Shown in pieces: positions 34,181 through 47,220 of a stretch of DNA of 64,000 nucleotides. Numbering within the stretch: position 1 is the stretch's first letter; each line of letters opens with the position of its first letter. A program made the position numbers and the translations under genes. Source of the DNA: Cherax quadricarinatus (taxonomy: Eukaryota > Arthropoda > Malacostraca > Decapoda > Parastacidae); contig NC_091378.1 in the NCBI RefSeq assembly GCF_038502225.1, positions 4,259,925 to 4,323,924 on the forward strand, in the 5' to 3' direction. The notes under the pieces are model-generated. The model searched no databases. It was not told the origin of the DNA and saw nothing but the letters and a program-made list of their open reading frames with translations.

Positions 34181-34224
34181 TCTGTTTATTTTGCTGTTAC
34201 TGACTGAATTCCAACGGTGGATAA

Positions 34225-34345
34225 GTGGGCCAGCTAGCCGCCAACAGCAACAGCCTGGTTGGCCAGGGAGTCAGCAGGGAAGCCAGGCTGTGAGGGTAGG
34301 AAAACTCTCGACGCCAGTCACAGGTAAATAACAGGTGTAAACACA
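34225..34345 (+). mobile_element. LINE 3'-tail fragment
   Basis: gccaacagcaacagcctggt, tggccagggagtcagcaggg and cgccagtcacaggtaaataa match the tails at 18790-18998. Confidence 0.65.
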
Positions 34346-34369
34346 AACAGCAGAACGTGATATTACTTA

Positions 34370-34440
34370 GGCAATGTTTCGCTCTCATAACGCTCTACAC
34401 AGAGCGAAATGTTGTATCAGACTTTTGTGTCTACGTCTTT
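34370..34440. mobile_element. Foldback-type hairpin remnant
   Basis: gcaatgtttcgctctcataa is followed by cacagagcgaaatgttgtat. The short arms (aatgtttcgctct/agagcgaaatgtt) are complementary and hold the cgaaa core. Confidence 0.6.
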
Positions 34441-34539
34441 GTCTTGGTGGCTGTCAGACTTGTTGAAATACCAGAAAGTATTTAGTCTTGTAATAGACTG
34501 AGCAGCGTGACCTTGAGTTGTACCCTGATGCTCGGGTTG

Positions 34540-35288
34540 TTGATGATTCTGCTGGTGATGATTCTGCTGGTGATGATTCTGTTGGTGATGATTCTGCTGG
34601 TGATGATTCTGTTGGTGATGATTCTGCTGGTGATGATTCTGTTGGTGATGATTCTGCTGGTGATGATTCTGCTGGTGATGATTCTGTTGGTGATGATTCT
34701 GCTGGTGATGATTCTGTTGGTGATGATTCTGCTGGTGATGATTCTGTTGGTGATGATTCTGCTGGTGATGATTCTGCTGGTGATGATTCTGTTGGTGATG
34801 ATTCTGCTGGTGATGATTCTGCTGGTGATGATTCTGCTGGTGATGATTCTGCTGGTGATGATTCTGCTGGTGATGATTCTGCTGGTGATGATTCTGTTGA
34901 TGATTCTGCTGGTGATGATTCTGCTGGTGATGATTCTGCTGGTGATGATTCTGCTGGTGATGATTCTGCTGGTGATGATTCTGTTGATGATGATTCTGCT
35001 GGTGATGATTCTGCTGGTGATGATTCTGCTGGTGATGATTCTGCTGGTGATGATTCTGCTGGTGATGATTCTGCTGGTGATGATTCTGCTGGTGATGATT
35101 CTGCTGCTGATGATTCTGCTGGTGATGATTCTGCTGGTGATGATTCTGCTGGTGATGATTCTGTTGGTGATGATTCTGCTGGTGATGATTCTGCTGCTGA
35201 TGATTCTGCTGGTGATTATTCTGTTGTTGATGATTCTGCTGGTGATGATTCTGCTGCTGATGATTCTGCTGCTGATGATTCTGCTGAC
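34540..35288. repeat. 15-bp minisatellite, about 50 units
   Basis: The unit is gatgattctgctggt, with gctggt/gttggt variants and a few 12-bp units (about 34895). The period of 15 keeps frames open: DDSAG and MILLV on +, HHQQN on -. Confidence 0.97.
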
Positions 35289-35389
35289 GATCTACGCACA
35301 TGTTTCTTTTAATTTCAAAGGTAAAATTATGGTTTTGATGTGCAGGGGATCTATACTCTGAAATAATTCTTTAAATGTTCCTGAGGTGA

Positions 35390-35640
35390 GGAAGGGAATG
35401 AGGTGAAGGGAAGGGGAGAGCCGAAGGGAAGGGAAAAAGGGTAGAGAGGGAGGGGAGAAGGATAGAGAGGGAGGGAAGAAGGATAGAGAGGGAGGGAAGA
35501 AGGATAGAGAGGGAGGGAAGAAAGGTAGAGAGGGAGGGGAGATAAGGAGTAGACTAGGGGAGAAGAGAGAAGATTAAAAAATAAGAGGGAATGGGTATGG
35601 AAGGGGAGAAAGGGAGAGTATGAAGGGAGGGGGAGAAGAG
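35390..35640. repeat. Purine-rich DNA with a 21-bp repeat
   Basis: 35440-35545 holds about five copies of gatagagagggagggaagaa plus g. The flanks are irregular G/A-rich sequence. Confidence 0.88.
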
Positions 35641-35690
35641 TTGGTGGGATTTAGATAAGACGGGTGGTGTGTCTGAAGGATGAATTATGT

Positions 35691-35817
<127 letters not shown>

Positions 35818-35849
35818 ATATATTGTATGAATTATTTGGATGGTTTTTA

Positions 35850-36000
35850 ATGTTAAGGGACCAAGACTCTTCAGCGTACCTCTGACTGTCTTAAAAAAGA
35901 AAGAATTCAATAAGTTTCTCAAGTTTCTAATCAGCTGTATTGTGCTTCATATGTTGGACTGCGTGCAGCCAGCACCGACAGCCTAGTTGTTCAGGTCTTG
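35850..36000 (+). mobile_element. LINE pol C-terminus fragment (family T)
   Basis: gttaagggaccaagactctt corresponds to the RGPRLF block. It is followed by a diverged KKEFNKFLKF and the tail tgcgtgcagccagcaccgac. Confidence 0.6.
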
Positions 36001-36133
36001 TGCCTTTATTCTACATAGCGTTGGTGGTCAATTTATTCCTAATGTGTTCTAAATTAAGAGATCCAGTATTATTCTTAGAGACGTTTACTAAGTATTTGTT
36101 GACTCACGAAATCACACAATTGTAAACAAACCA

Positions 36134-36225
36134 TACCACGGGTGGGAATAGAACCCGCGGTCAGAGTCTGGAGTTTTATGACTCTCTGATCGCGGGTTCT
36201 ATCCCCACCCGTGGTATTGTTTTAT
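36134..36225. other. Palindrome built from a tRNA-like SINE segment
   Basis: ataccacgggtgggaataga with acccgcggtcagagtctgga is mirrored by gactctctgatcgcgggttc with tatccccacccgtggtat. The arms are about 38 bases. The right arm has a B-box-like GGTTCTATCCCC. The same segment occurs once, unduplicated, at 55490-55565. Confidence 0.8.
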
Positions 36226-36309
36226 TGATATTTGTAGACATGACAGAGGTGGCAGATCAAGGTTTTGTTGGGTCGACGCTTCACTCCTTGAATAACTTTT
36301 ATAAAACTG

Positions 36310-36500
36310 TGATAAAGCGGCCAGCAGTAACAGCCTAGTTGATCAGGCCCTGATCCGTCGGGAGGCCTGGTCATGGACCGGGCCGCGGGGGCGTTGATCC
36401 CCGGAATAACCTCCAGGTAACCTCCAGGTATCCATCGGTAGGCAGGGTCAGAGACACAGCGGCGGGGGCGTTGACTCCCGGAACACCCTCCAGGTAGAAC
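36310..36500 (+). mobile_element. LINE family T 3' end with partial duplication
   Basis: gcggccagcagtaacagcct, gatcaggccctgatccgtcg and gggccgcgggggcgttgatc are followed by ggaataacctccaggtaacc. A second partial copy follows: cggcgggggcgttgactccc, ggaacaccctccaggta. Confidence 0.8.
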
Positions 36501-36534
36501 GAAACGTTGGCCCAATAGAAGTTTCTTCCTAACC

Positions 36535-36612
36535 ACGAGCCTGGCCCATGGCCGGGCTCAGAGAGTAGATAAACTCTCGAAACTTTTCAAAGGTATATCA
36601 AAGGTATATCTT
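36535..36612 (+). mobile_element. LINE 3' tail with duplicated terminal AAAGGTATATC
   Basis: gagcctggcccatggccggg, ctcagagagtagataaactc and tcaaaggtatatcaaaggta. The terminal AAAGGTATATC motif occurs twice in tandem. Confidence 0.75.
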
Positions 36613-36744
36613 CACTAGTGTCGGTAGTAACCTGATGGGCGTCAACCTGACTGTCACAGTCTTAACGCTTCGTAGTGTTTTATCTGTTGTGTGACCCAAG
36701 AACAGGGGCGGTGACCCCCCCTCCTGAACCATTACCAGACAAGG

Positions 36745-36855
36745 TAAGCACAAAGACGACGAAGTAAAGAGAGTAACAAGAAGAAGCACAAAGACGACGA
36801 AGTAAAGAGAGTAACAAGAAGCACAAAGACGACGAAGTAAAGAGAGTAACCAACA
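36745..36855. repeat. Three-copy repeat of about 36 bp
   Basis: agcacaaagacgacgaagta followed by aagagagtaacaa occurs three times with AAG-triplet length differences between copies. Confidence 0.92.
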
Positions 36856-37621
36856 AGGATCACAACACAGTCTCGTCAGGGAAGGGGGAAACGTTATAAG
36901 CAGTAATAAAATTACGTTTTAATCGTTAATTATGGAGAAAATTGACGTTATTAACTCGTAAAGCTAACGGGTAGAATGTAAACTTGGTAACGAGCTGTTT
37001 ATTGTGGCGCGGAATGCTTTAAACACAGGATAGAGGGAGATCCCACAAAAGAAGGAAAGCAGGATAAGCATTTAGGTTATTAGGTGAAGCATAAGGTTCC
37101 CTCCCTGGCTGGGGTGAGTCCCTTCACCCTCCCACTCCCTACCTCTTCCCTCCTGCTCACCTGTATCCTCTTCCCTACTCTTCCTCTTCTAGCCTTCCCT
37201 CCTGTATCCTGGTAGCGATGTGGGAAGGGGGAGAGAGGAGGTGACTGTCGACAGCGCGAGTGGTTGAAAAGGCAGCAACATCAATTTATAAGTAATTGAT
37301 AACCAAATGTGTACACAAAAGCCCTAGGAAGTAGTAGGCCTTTTGTGTATCCATATGCTCTTGCACTACCATCCACAAGATGGATATGAGGTATACAGTA
37401 AACTAGCCACTACGACGGCAAAATCTAAATCTAATTCACGTCTGACCAAGTCCTGTATCAAACAAATACGTCCCTTCATACGTCCGTGTGCATTGCGTCC
37501 CGGACGCAGGATGTAGTAGGAAGAGCGTGTAAGGTGGTATGTATGGGAGGTAGTCGTTATTAGAGGTGGTTGCCCGTATGAGTTCTGGTATTGGAGATGG
37601 TCGCTCCTGTGAGGTCTGGTT
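36856..37621. other. No gene recognised
   Basis: Mixed sequence. Weak local similarity exists between ggttgcccgtatgagttctg and ggtcgctcctgtgaggtctg at 37545-37615. No splice-site pair around a convincing frame. Confidence 0.45.
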
Positions 37622-37735
37622 GGTGTTGGTTATACCTTTGATATAACTTTGAGTTGCGAGAGTCCTGGTACTCTCGGAGCCCGGCCATGGGCCAGGTTTG
37701 TCTGGTGTTTGATCAACCAGGCTGTTGTTCTGCTG
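37622..37735 (-). mobile_element. LINE 3'-tail fragment (family T)
   Basis: atacctttgatataactttg, gtactctcggagcccggcca, tgggccaggtttgtctggtg and gatcaaccaggctgttgttc. Reverse complement of the 17300-17400 tail. Confidence 0.75.
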
Positions 37736-38885
37736 GTGGCCCACTGCCCCACACTAGGGTCATTAAGGTTGAACATTTCTTCACCACTAGCCAAGAATAC
37801 TTTAATTCCCCAAACAGGAATTCGAAGAAGACTCAGTATACCCACCGAGAGACATGCACTTCACGGTTGTATATATTCTCGGTATTGGAGGTGGTCGCCC
37901 GTATGGGGTGCAGCAGCGGGCAGCGGCCCCGTCCGTTGATGCAAGGATCTTCCTTAGTAAGGTTGTCAGTTTTCTGCAGGCTGGACGGAAGGTTTGCGGC
38001 GTGGTAGCGGGTGTAGGGGGTCACACCGTAGCGTGAGTGAGAGGCAAGTGTGAAATGCTGTGAGTGATTCTTTACGGAGGGTTGGTAATTATTGAAGGAA
38101 AGATGTAATCTTGTGGTTGATTGCAGCTTCGCCAAGACTATGGTCAATGCGTAGTTGCTCACCACACTTTATACCAGAGTAGATGATTTATTTTTGTTTT
38201 TCTTCGGAACCTACAGCGCCTCCTAATTTCCACCCAACTTACCTTCTGCAAAATCTCGACTCTTTTCAGCGTCTCATATGCAGGTTATAAGAGTTTTTAA
38301 ATGGAACTATGTGATAGAGAGGGCAGAGAAAGGGCACTGGTTATCCTACAGACACGGCAGCTACACGGAACGCGATCTATATTATGTTGTGGGTTCTGGA
38401 ACACCCAGATCAGCCAGCTGGGAGCCAGTTTTTGCACATATACTCCGCTATTAATAAGCGACGTCCTGCTCGCACCGTCTCCTCAAAGGTTTTGTAATAA
38501 CACCGCTCGAGAAATCCTTCGTTGCATTATTTTTTTCCCCTCGGTGTTTCCTACGGGGGGAAGAAAGTCGTGGTGACGAGACGCGGGTCGTAATACGCAA
38601 GAATGTGGTCGTAATGTGTGAGGATGGGTAGGCTTTTATGCAAAATAGGAATCATTGCCGAGAGAAAAGAGGGTGTAATACAGTGTCCTAGCTTGTTGTA
38701 TGTATAAAATTGGTCGTGTTTTTCATGGGTGGGTCGTACTTCGTTGGGTAAATTATGCACCGGAATCGAGAAACGAGGTCTTAAATGAAGATGGGGTCGT
38801 TGTGTGTAAGAATTAGACAATCACGACTTATTGCCTAGAAAAAAACAAGATTCAGGCCGAAAAGAGGATAAAAACGAGTTTGACA
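37736..38885. other. No gene recognised
   Basis: Over 1.1 kb of mixed sequence. Overlapping frames of 60-117 codons on both strands (37649-38165) show no domain, signal peptide or consistent splice signals, so none is called. Confidence 0.45.
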
Positions 38886-39020
38886 AACACCTGAAGAAAG
38901 TTACTGATTAGTCGATCGTGCGTGTAGCGAGCCCCAACAGCCTCACTGATCCGCCTCTCAGCAGAGAAGCCTGGGTCTGGGAGCTGGCCACAGAGGCGAT
39001 CTTAGAAACTCTCTCCAGGT
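38886..39020 (+). mobile_element. Diverged LINE C-terminus and tail
   Basis: FDKHLKKVTD followed by SPNSLTDPPLSREAWVWELA in the same frame after a stop matches the pol end and tail order of family T. Confidence 0.6.
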
Positions 39021-39395
39021 ACAAGTATGGACACAAGGAGTTGTTCAGTCCCAAGACAATATAATTGTTAATAACTTAACTGTAGCATTTGCTTAAGGTG
39101 TCTTCGTGGTCCGGGACGTGGGGGGCGCCGCCCCTTGAATACAGGTAAGTCGTAGCGAAATACAGGAGATTACAGTGGTTTTATCGAAGTACAAATCCAT
39201 TGTATACTGAATATATACATACACTACAAAGGTAGAAACACACGTAATGTATGTTGATGGCTACAAGGATCATCGTTCCAGGGACGCGGCCTCAGACCAG
39301 ACCTTCCAAACTGGAAAGGAAATATTAAAACAAAAAGAACAGTAATATTAACGACGGGAATTTTGTAAGTTATGATAATAATAATAATTATAAAT
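39021..39395. other. No feature recognised
   Basis: Mixed, partly AT-rich sequence with a TAA-rich run next to the foldback element. Confidence 0.4.
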
Positions 39396-39429
39396 AACAA
39401 AAAAGTCACAATACCGTGACTGGAACGAT

Positions 39430-39576
39430 ACACAAATAACCCGCACATAGAAGAGAGGAGCTTACGACGACGTTTCGGTCCGACTTGGGCCATTTACAAA
39501 GTGACTTTGTAAATGGTCCAAATCGGACCGAAACGTCGTCGTAAGCTCCTCTCTCCTATGTGCGGGTTATTTGTGT
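39430..39576. mobile_element. Foldback element, type B
   Basis: Left arm 39430-39503 (cacaaataacccgcacatag, gagaggagcttacgacgacg, tttcggtccgacttgggcca, tttacaaagt) is almost the exact reverse complement of 39504-39576. The centre has no spacer to speak of (acaaagtgactttgt). AT-rich flanks extend the symmetry weakly. Confidence 0.94.
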
Positions 39577-39699
39577 AATAATAATTATATTTGTTATATT
39601 CACGGGGAAGCTCTAAGTACGCAAAGGTCACAGAGCATCTGGGAATGAATCCAGAGCTGGTAGTGCGGGTGACGGAGGTCGTATATTGAATAAAGGATG

Positions 39700-39835
39700 T
39701 GGTGATGGTCTTGTTGTGGTGGTAGTGGTGGTGACTGATGGTGGTGGTGAGGGGAGGAGGTAATGATGGAGGTGGTAGTGATGGTGGTGGTGTGGGGTGG
39801 GGTGGGGGGTTGTAGTAGTGGTAGTTGTGGTCATG
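39700..39835. repeat. GGT-rich low-complexity DNA
   Basis: ggtggtagtggtggtgactg and similar loose triplets. The Thr/His-rich minus-strand frames come from it. Confidence 0.8.
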
Positions 39836-39879
39836 GTTGGGGGGAGAGGGATACGGACGAGTACATGACACCCATAAGT

Positions 39880-40225
39880 CCAGTGTTATCCAGAGGTGTT
39901 CAGGATTATCCAGGAATTTTCAGGGTTATCTAGGGGTGTCCAGTGTTATCCAGGGGTGCCCAGCGTTATCCAGGGGGTGTTCAGTGTTATCCAAGGGGTG
40001 TCCAGGGGGTATCGAGTCTTATCCAGGGGTGTTCAGTGTTATCCAGGGGGTGTCCAGTGTTATCCAGGGGTGCCCAGTGTTATCCAGGGGGTGTTCAGTG
40101 TTATCCAAGGGGTGTCCAGTGTTATCCAGGGGGTATCGAGTCTTATCCAGGGGTGTTCAGTGTTATCCAGGGGGTGTCCAGTGTTATTCAAGGGGTGTCC
40201 ATTGTTATCCAGGGTTATCCAGAGT
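39880..40225. repeat. 20/21-bp minisatellite, about 16 units
   Basis: Core cagtgttatccaggggtgtc with an extra G in many units and a cagtgtt/gagtctt variant. A longer block (gtgttcag ... atcgagtcttatccagg) appears twice, about 125 bp apart. Confidence 0.93.
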
Positions 40226-40639
40226 TTGTGTACAAGACACCACCTAGACAGCGTGTGTGTTAAGCTCCTCTTGGAAGACTCTCACTTACTGCTGGCCCAA
40301 TTTGCATGCCATTTTTACCCTGCCGCCTGACTCCCTTGTAATCAGGCTGGGATCAGCCAGGCTCCTTTGAAACCTACTCGATAAACTGAAGCTTGGTCGT
40401 TAGATTGTTGCCCGCTCGATAGATCGGAACCCAGTCTATAGATCTGAGTCCGATCGACAGGGATGCCTGGTCGCTATAGTGACGTCTGGCTGATAGATTG
40501 TAACCTAGGCTTTAGACTGCAGTCCAGATAACTGATTGTAATCTATACCTGGGAAATGCTAGATTGGCTACGTACAAATTTGCACACTGGAAGCACTTCC
40601 TACGAGAGAAGAGACAAGAGGTGGGATGAGTACACTAAG
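40226..40639. other. No gene; degenerate tagatcgg/tagattgt motifs
   Basis: 40385-40530 has loosely repeated gatagatcggaacccagtct-like segments, perhaps a decayed minisatellite. Otherwise nothing is recognised. Confidence 0.4.
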
Positions 40640-40800
40640 AGATAACTTAAGTGTAAGAGGACCGAGACTCTTCAGTATCCTCCATACACACCCATGGCCG
40701 TCTTCAAGAGGGAACTGGATAAGCTCAAGTTGATTCCTCATCAACCAGGCTGTGATGATTACATTGGACTGCTTGCAGTTAGCACCAACAGCCGGTCAGT
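40640..40800 (+). mobile_element. LINE pol C-terminus fragment (family T)
   Basis: gtgtaagaggaccgagactc (VRGPRLF) is followed by gccgtcttcaagagggaact (AVFKREL), then the aaccaggctgtgatgattac and ttggactgcttgcag tail. Confidence 0.75.
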
Positions 40801-41309
40801 GCTCAGTAGTAATCCACATAGAGACAGAAACACAGGAGATTAATTGGTCTGTATATTTCGACCCCCTTCTGGGGTCCTCTTCAGCAGATACATAAATGAA
40901 ATGAGGACAGGAATGTACATTATAGGGAAGGTTGCACCTCTCCCCTGTATAAGGGACTAGGGAGGACGTGTCAAGCAGTGGCTGGTTGGGACTAGTTTCG
41001 TTGCAAACTTTGACACACTTTTGTATCATACATGGCACTACGGCCCCTCATCATATGCTTGAATTAAGATGAAAGTTGTGTGCAATGTTGCATGTGGTGT
41101 GGCACATGGGGCTGTGAGTGACTGGCATAGTCAACATGTCTTGCAGACGCTACGAGAGTAGCTGTCACTTGGGCGTGTAAGTGTTGTCATGGTGACAGCA
41201 TCCATCAGTTTCTTCACGCCAATCCTTCTGACACCACGTCTACATATTTCGACGTTTCCTGGGTTTTCTCAGCCAGACGTGTCTTGGTCGTGTCAACTAG
41301 CGTCTCAGT
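40801..41309. other. No gene recognised
   Basis: Contains tatatttcgacccccttctg ggg-type sequence with a short inverted element (ccccttctgggg) at about 40862-40876. The 80-codon minus frame has no recognisable domain. Confidence 0.4.
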
Positions 41310-43436
<2,127 letters not shown>

Positions 43437-44190
43437 CCCCCCCCTTCTTCCCCTCTTTCTCTTATTCTCTCTTCTCTTCTTCTCAGTCCTTTTTTTATCC
43501 TCCTTCCTCTTCTATCCCCTATTCTCTCCCCTTCCTCTTCTATCCTTTTCTTCTTCTATCCCCTCCTCTTCCCTTTCTTCTCCTCCTCCTCCTCCTCTCT
43601 CCTCTCTCCTCCTCCTCCTCTCTCCTCTCTCCTCTCTCCTCTCTCCTCTCTCCTCTCTCCTCCCTCCTCCCTCCTCCTCCTCCTCCTCCTCCTCCTCCTC
43701 CTCCTCCTCCTCCTCCTCCTTCTCCTTCTCCTCCTCTCTCCTCCTCTCTCCTCCTTTCTCCTCCTCCTCCTCCTCTCTCCTCCTCTCTCCTCCTCTCTCC
43801 TTCTCTCCTCCTCTCCTCCTCTCTCCTCCTCCTCCTCCTCCTCCTCCTCCTCCTCCTCCTCCTCCTCCTCTCTCCTCCTCTCTCCTCCTCCTCTCTCCTC
43901 CTCCTCTCTCCTCCTCCTCTCTCCTCCTCCTCTCTCCTCCTCCTCTCTCCTCCTCCTCTCTCCTCCTCCTCTCTCCTCCTCTCTCCTCCTTTCTCCTCCT
44001 TTCTCCTCCTCCGCTCTCCTCCTCCTCCTCCTCTCTTCTCCTCCTCCTCCTCCTCTCTCCTCCTCCTCTCTCCTCCTCCTCTCTCCTCCTCCTCCTCCTC
44101 CTCTCTCCTCCTCCTCTTCCTCTCTCTCCTCCTCTCGCCTCCTCCTCTCTCCTCCTCTCTCCTCCTCCTCTCTCCTCCTCCTCCTCCTCC
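43437..44190. repeat. Polypyrimidine tract of (TCC)n/(TC)n
   Basis: About 750 bases of nearly pure C/T on the + strand, built from TCC triplets and tctcctcc blocks. Frames of Ser/Pro/Leu on + and Arg/Glu/Gly on - are produced by the repeat. Mirror symmetry is common, so triplex (H-DNA) structure is possible. Confidence 0.96.
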
Positions 44191-44371
44191 TCCTGGCCGC
44201 ACCCTCCAGCTTAATCACACACACAAACACACTCAACTCACTCACTCACTCATTGTTTCATTCACTCACACACTTGCCACCTATCACCTCCCATAATGGG
44301 ATTAGTTGTGTACAGATTGTGAATATATTGGGGGACAGTGTTTGCCTAGCAAACACCAGGATAACCTTGTC

Positions 44372-44480
44372 TTGCTGCTGTTGCTGTTGTTGCTGCTTCT
44401 GTTGCTGGTGTTGTTGCTGTTGCTGCTGTTGCTGCTGCTGTTGCTGCTTCTGTTGCTGCTGCTGTTGCTGCTTCTGTTGC
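44372..44480. repeat. (TGC/TGT)n triplet repeat
   Basis: ttgctgctgttgctgttgtt and variants, about 36 triplets. The Cys-rich and Leu-rich frames follow from it. Confidence 0.93.
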
Positions 44481-44535
44481 CCTTGTTACCTACAATGTTT
44501 GTGTGTACAAATGTGTATGGATTGTGTTGATTCAG

Positions 44536-44537
<2 letters not shown>

Positions 44538-44626
<89 letters not shown>
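44538..44626. repeat. (TA)n microsatellite
   Basis: About 44 uninterrupted TA dinucleotides. Confidence 0.98.
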
Positions 44627-44628
<2 letters not shown>

Positions 44629-44944
44629 GTGATAGCATTGAAATGCAGTTGGTGTTGGTTTAAGATGTTATTTAGCGTGTATTGTGAGAGTCGTAAATTA
44701 CCTGAGAGCGCCATCTACACACCAGCGGAAACACGGTAATTACTACTTCGCTTGTAAAGGAAATTGTATTTAATTTTCTATTTAATTATTACTGTAATTA
44801 CGCTAATCTGGCGGATGTGTCCGATTGTGAAGGATTTACCTGCGTCCCAGTACGATTTTATTCTGCAGCGTAATGTGTGGCGGTCTGAGGGATTTAAGTG
44901 GGATTCTGTATGTTTATATGTGAATTCTGGGGGATTTAGGGTGA

Positions 44945-45025
44945 TACACGATTCCTACCTCGGGTATAGAGCGTCCTTCTCACAACCGGGACACCCGGGT
45001 ACGATCCTGGGACGAGTCGAGGCCT
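44945..45025 (+). other. tRNA-like SINE fragment (tentative)
   Basis: tagagcgtccttctcacaac is followed by cgggacacccgggtacgatc. It resembles an anticodon arm plus a B-box-like GGTACGATCC. No full cloverleaf can be drawn. Confidence 0.4.
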
Positions 45026-45111
45026 AACGTAGATACTGACTGATGCACGGTTTGACTCTCTCGGATTAGTCTGGGTTTATATCTATTTTTGTAAGTGAAT
45101 GTTGTGCCAAT

Positions 45112-45233
<122 letters not shown>

Positions 45234-45394
45234 TGTTGAAGATACGATCAATGTGACACCGTTTTTGTATCTATAGCTGCCAACTGTTGTACTAACACAA
45301 ATTGAGTACATCACCAGTGTGCTGCTGTCCTGTGATAGTTACACGGTGAGTACACTCACAATGTGCTGCTGTCCTACTGTGATAGTGGGAACAA

Positions 45395-45472
45395 AAGCTA
45401 CCCACCTGGAGGGTCTTCGGGAGGGGTGAACGCCCCCGCGGACCAGTCCTCGACCAGGCCTCCCTAGCTGTG
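45395..45472 (-). mobile_element. LINE 3'-tail fragment (family T)
   Basis: cacctggagggtcttcggga, gtgaacgcccccgcggacca and gaccaggcctccct are the reverse complement of the family T terminus. Confidence 0.7.
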
Positions 45473-45529
45473 TTTCTCTGTTGTATTTCATCTATCAGTT
45501 GAAAGGACACAGATTTAACTAATGTGACA

Positions 45530-45712
45530 TTCCAGCTCTGCTGGAAGGCTTCCTTCCAGGTCTGCTGGAAGGGTTCCTTCCAGGTCTGCTGGAAGGTTTC
45601 CTTCCAGGTCTGCTGGAAGGGTTCCTTCCAGGTCTGCTGGAAGGTTTCCTTCCAGGTCTGCTGGAAGGGTTCCTTCCAGGTCTGCTGGAAGGTTTCCTTC
45701 CAGCAGACCTGG
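45530..45712. repeat. 24-bp self-complementary minisatellite
   Basis: About 7.5 units built from ggtctgctggaagg and (t/g)ttccttcca. Each unit contains CTGGAAGG then a 3-base spacer then CCTTCCAG, an exact 8-bp inverted repeat. Units with ggtttcc and gggttcc alternate strictly. Confidence 0.95.
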
Positions 45713-46039
45713 AGTTACTATCACTTGGGAATTACTATCTCTCAGGCCTGTTCCACACACCGAGGGGGGACGTGAAATTAGTGGCGATGAGAGGGAGAGT
45801 AGAGAGGAGATGGGGGATGCAGTGAAGGGTGGTGATAGAGAGGGGTGGAAATAAAAGGGGAAAGGGTTAAGGGGTGAGGAGTGTATTGGTGGGGGTGATA
45901 TAGGGCTTATAAGAGGATTAGAAAGGGATTTAATTCAGGAGTAGGCTGGAGAGTTAATGAGGCCTAATAATTAATTCTTGGGATTTGACCGATGCGTTTA
46001 TTAACGTAAATATTTGATCGGCTGGCTACTTTGTTGTGT
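45713..46039. other. No gene; purine-rich patch
   Basis: 45780-45900 is G/A-rich (gagagggagagtagagagga). No coding evidence. Confidence 0.4.
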
Positions 46040-46495
46040 CACAAGTGTCTTACAGTTGTCTAATGACCTCTGTGATTGTTTTACAGATGTCTAATGACGT
46101 TTGTGAGTATCCTCCAGTTGTCTTATGACGTCTGTGATTGTTTGACAGATGTCTAATGACGTTTGTGAGTATCCTCCAGTTGTCTTATGACGTATGTGAT
46201 TGTCTAATGACGTGTGTGACTGTCTAACAGTTGTATAATGACGTGTGTGACTGCCTAATAGTTGTATAATGACGTGTGTGACTGTCTAACAGTTGTATAA
46301 TGACGTGTGTAACTGTCTAACAGTTGTATAATGACGTGTATGACTGTCTAACAGTTGTATAATGACGTGTGTGGCTGTCTAGCAGTTGTATAATGACGTG
46401 CGTGACTGTCTAACAGTTGTATAATGACGTGTGTGACTGTCTAACAGTTGTATAATGACGTGTGTGACTGTCTAACAGTTGTATAATGGGTTCTA
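46040..46495. repeat. 31-bp minisatellite with TGACGT, about 14 units
   Basis: Core cagttgtataatgacgtgtg then tgactgtctaa. The first three units (46040-46200) are a diverged longer subtype (gatgtctaatgacgtttgtg). Nearly all units have ATGACGT. Confidence 0.94.
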
Positions 46496-46866
46496 TGATC
46501 GAGTGACTGTCTTACACAGTGTTAAATATACAAGTCACAGTGACTGTGTGATCTCCAGTGAACTCACCAGACAGTGCTTCCGCTCCTCTTTCTATTCTGC
46601 TCTCTTCAATTTACAAGCTAGGTAGTTGACTAAGCAGTTTACCAGGTAATTGACTAGCCAGTTTACCAGGTAATTGACTAGGGAGTTGACTAGGTAGGTA
46701 ACTATGCTGTCTGGCAAAAAGACGGGCTGCGAGAGTAGGATAACCCTAAAAGCCAGTCACAGGTACGCTACAGACGCTATCTCGGGTTAAGTTAGGTTAA
46801 ACTCTTTTGAATATACCTTAAAATCAACATTAGCAGTGTAAAAGGAGGCAATATATACACCGTCTA

Positions 46867-46867
<1 letters not shown>
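46496..46867. other. No gene; short repeats and a LINE tail
   Basis: 46620-46700 has repeated gttgactag/aattgactag segments. 46715-46770 resembles a LINE tail (cgggctgcgagagtaggata, aagccagtcacaggta). Confidence 0.45.

Positions 46868-46934
<67 letters not shown>
46868..46934. repeat. (TA)n microsatellite
   Basis: About 33 TA dinucleotides. Confidence 0.98.
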
Positions 46935-46937
<3 letters not shown>

Positions 46938-46967
46938 ATAAGATCACAGTAAACAGGTGATTTCAAA

Positions 46968-47206
<239 letters not shown>

Positions 47207-47220
47207 GTGTGTGTGTGTGT

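Noticed and set aside
33902..34207. 101-codon hydrophobic frame resembling a membrane protein
   Set aside because: Mostly Val/Leu/Ala from GTT/CTT low-complexity DNA.
34417..35361. Asn/His/Gln-rich, Asp/Ser/Ala-rich and Met/Ile/Leu-rich frames
   Set aside because: 15-bp array read in different frames.
37649..38165. Overlapping 96-117-codon frames on both strands
   Set aside because: No domain, no consistent splice signals, and a LINE tail covers the start of two of them.
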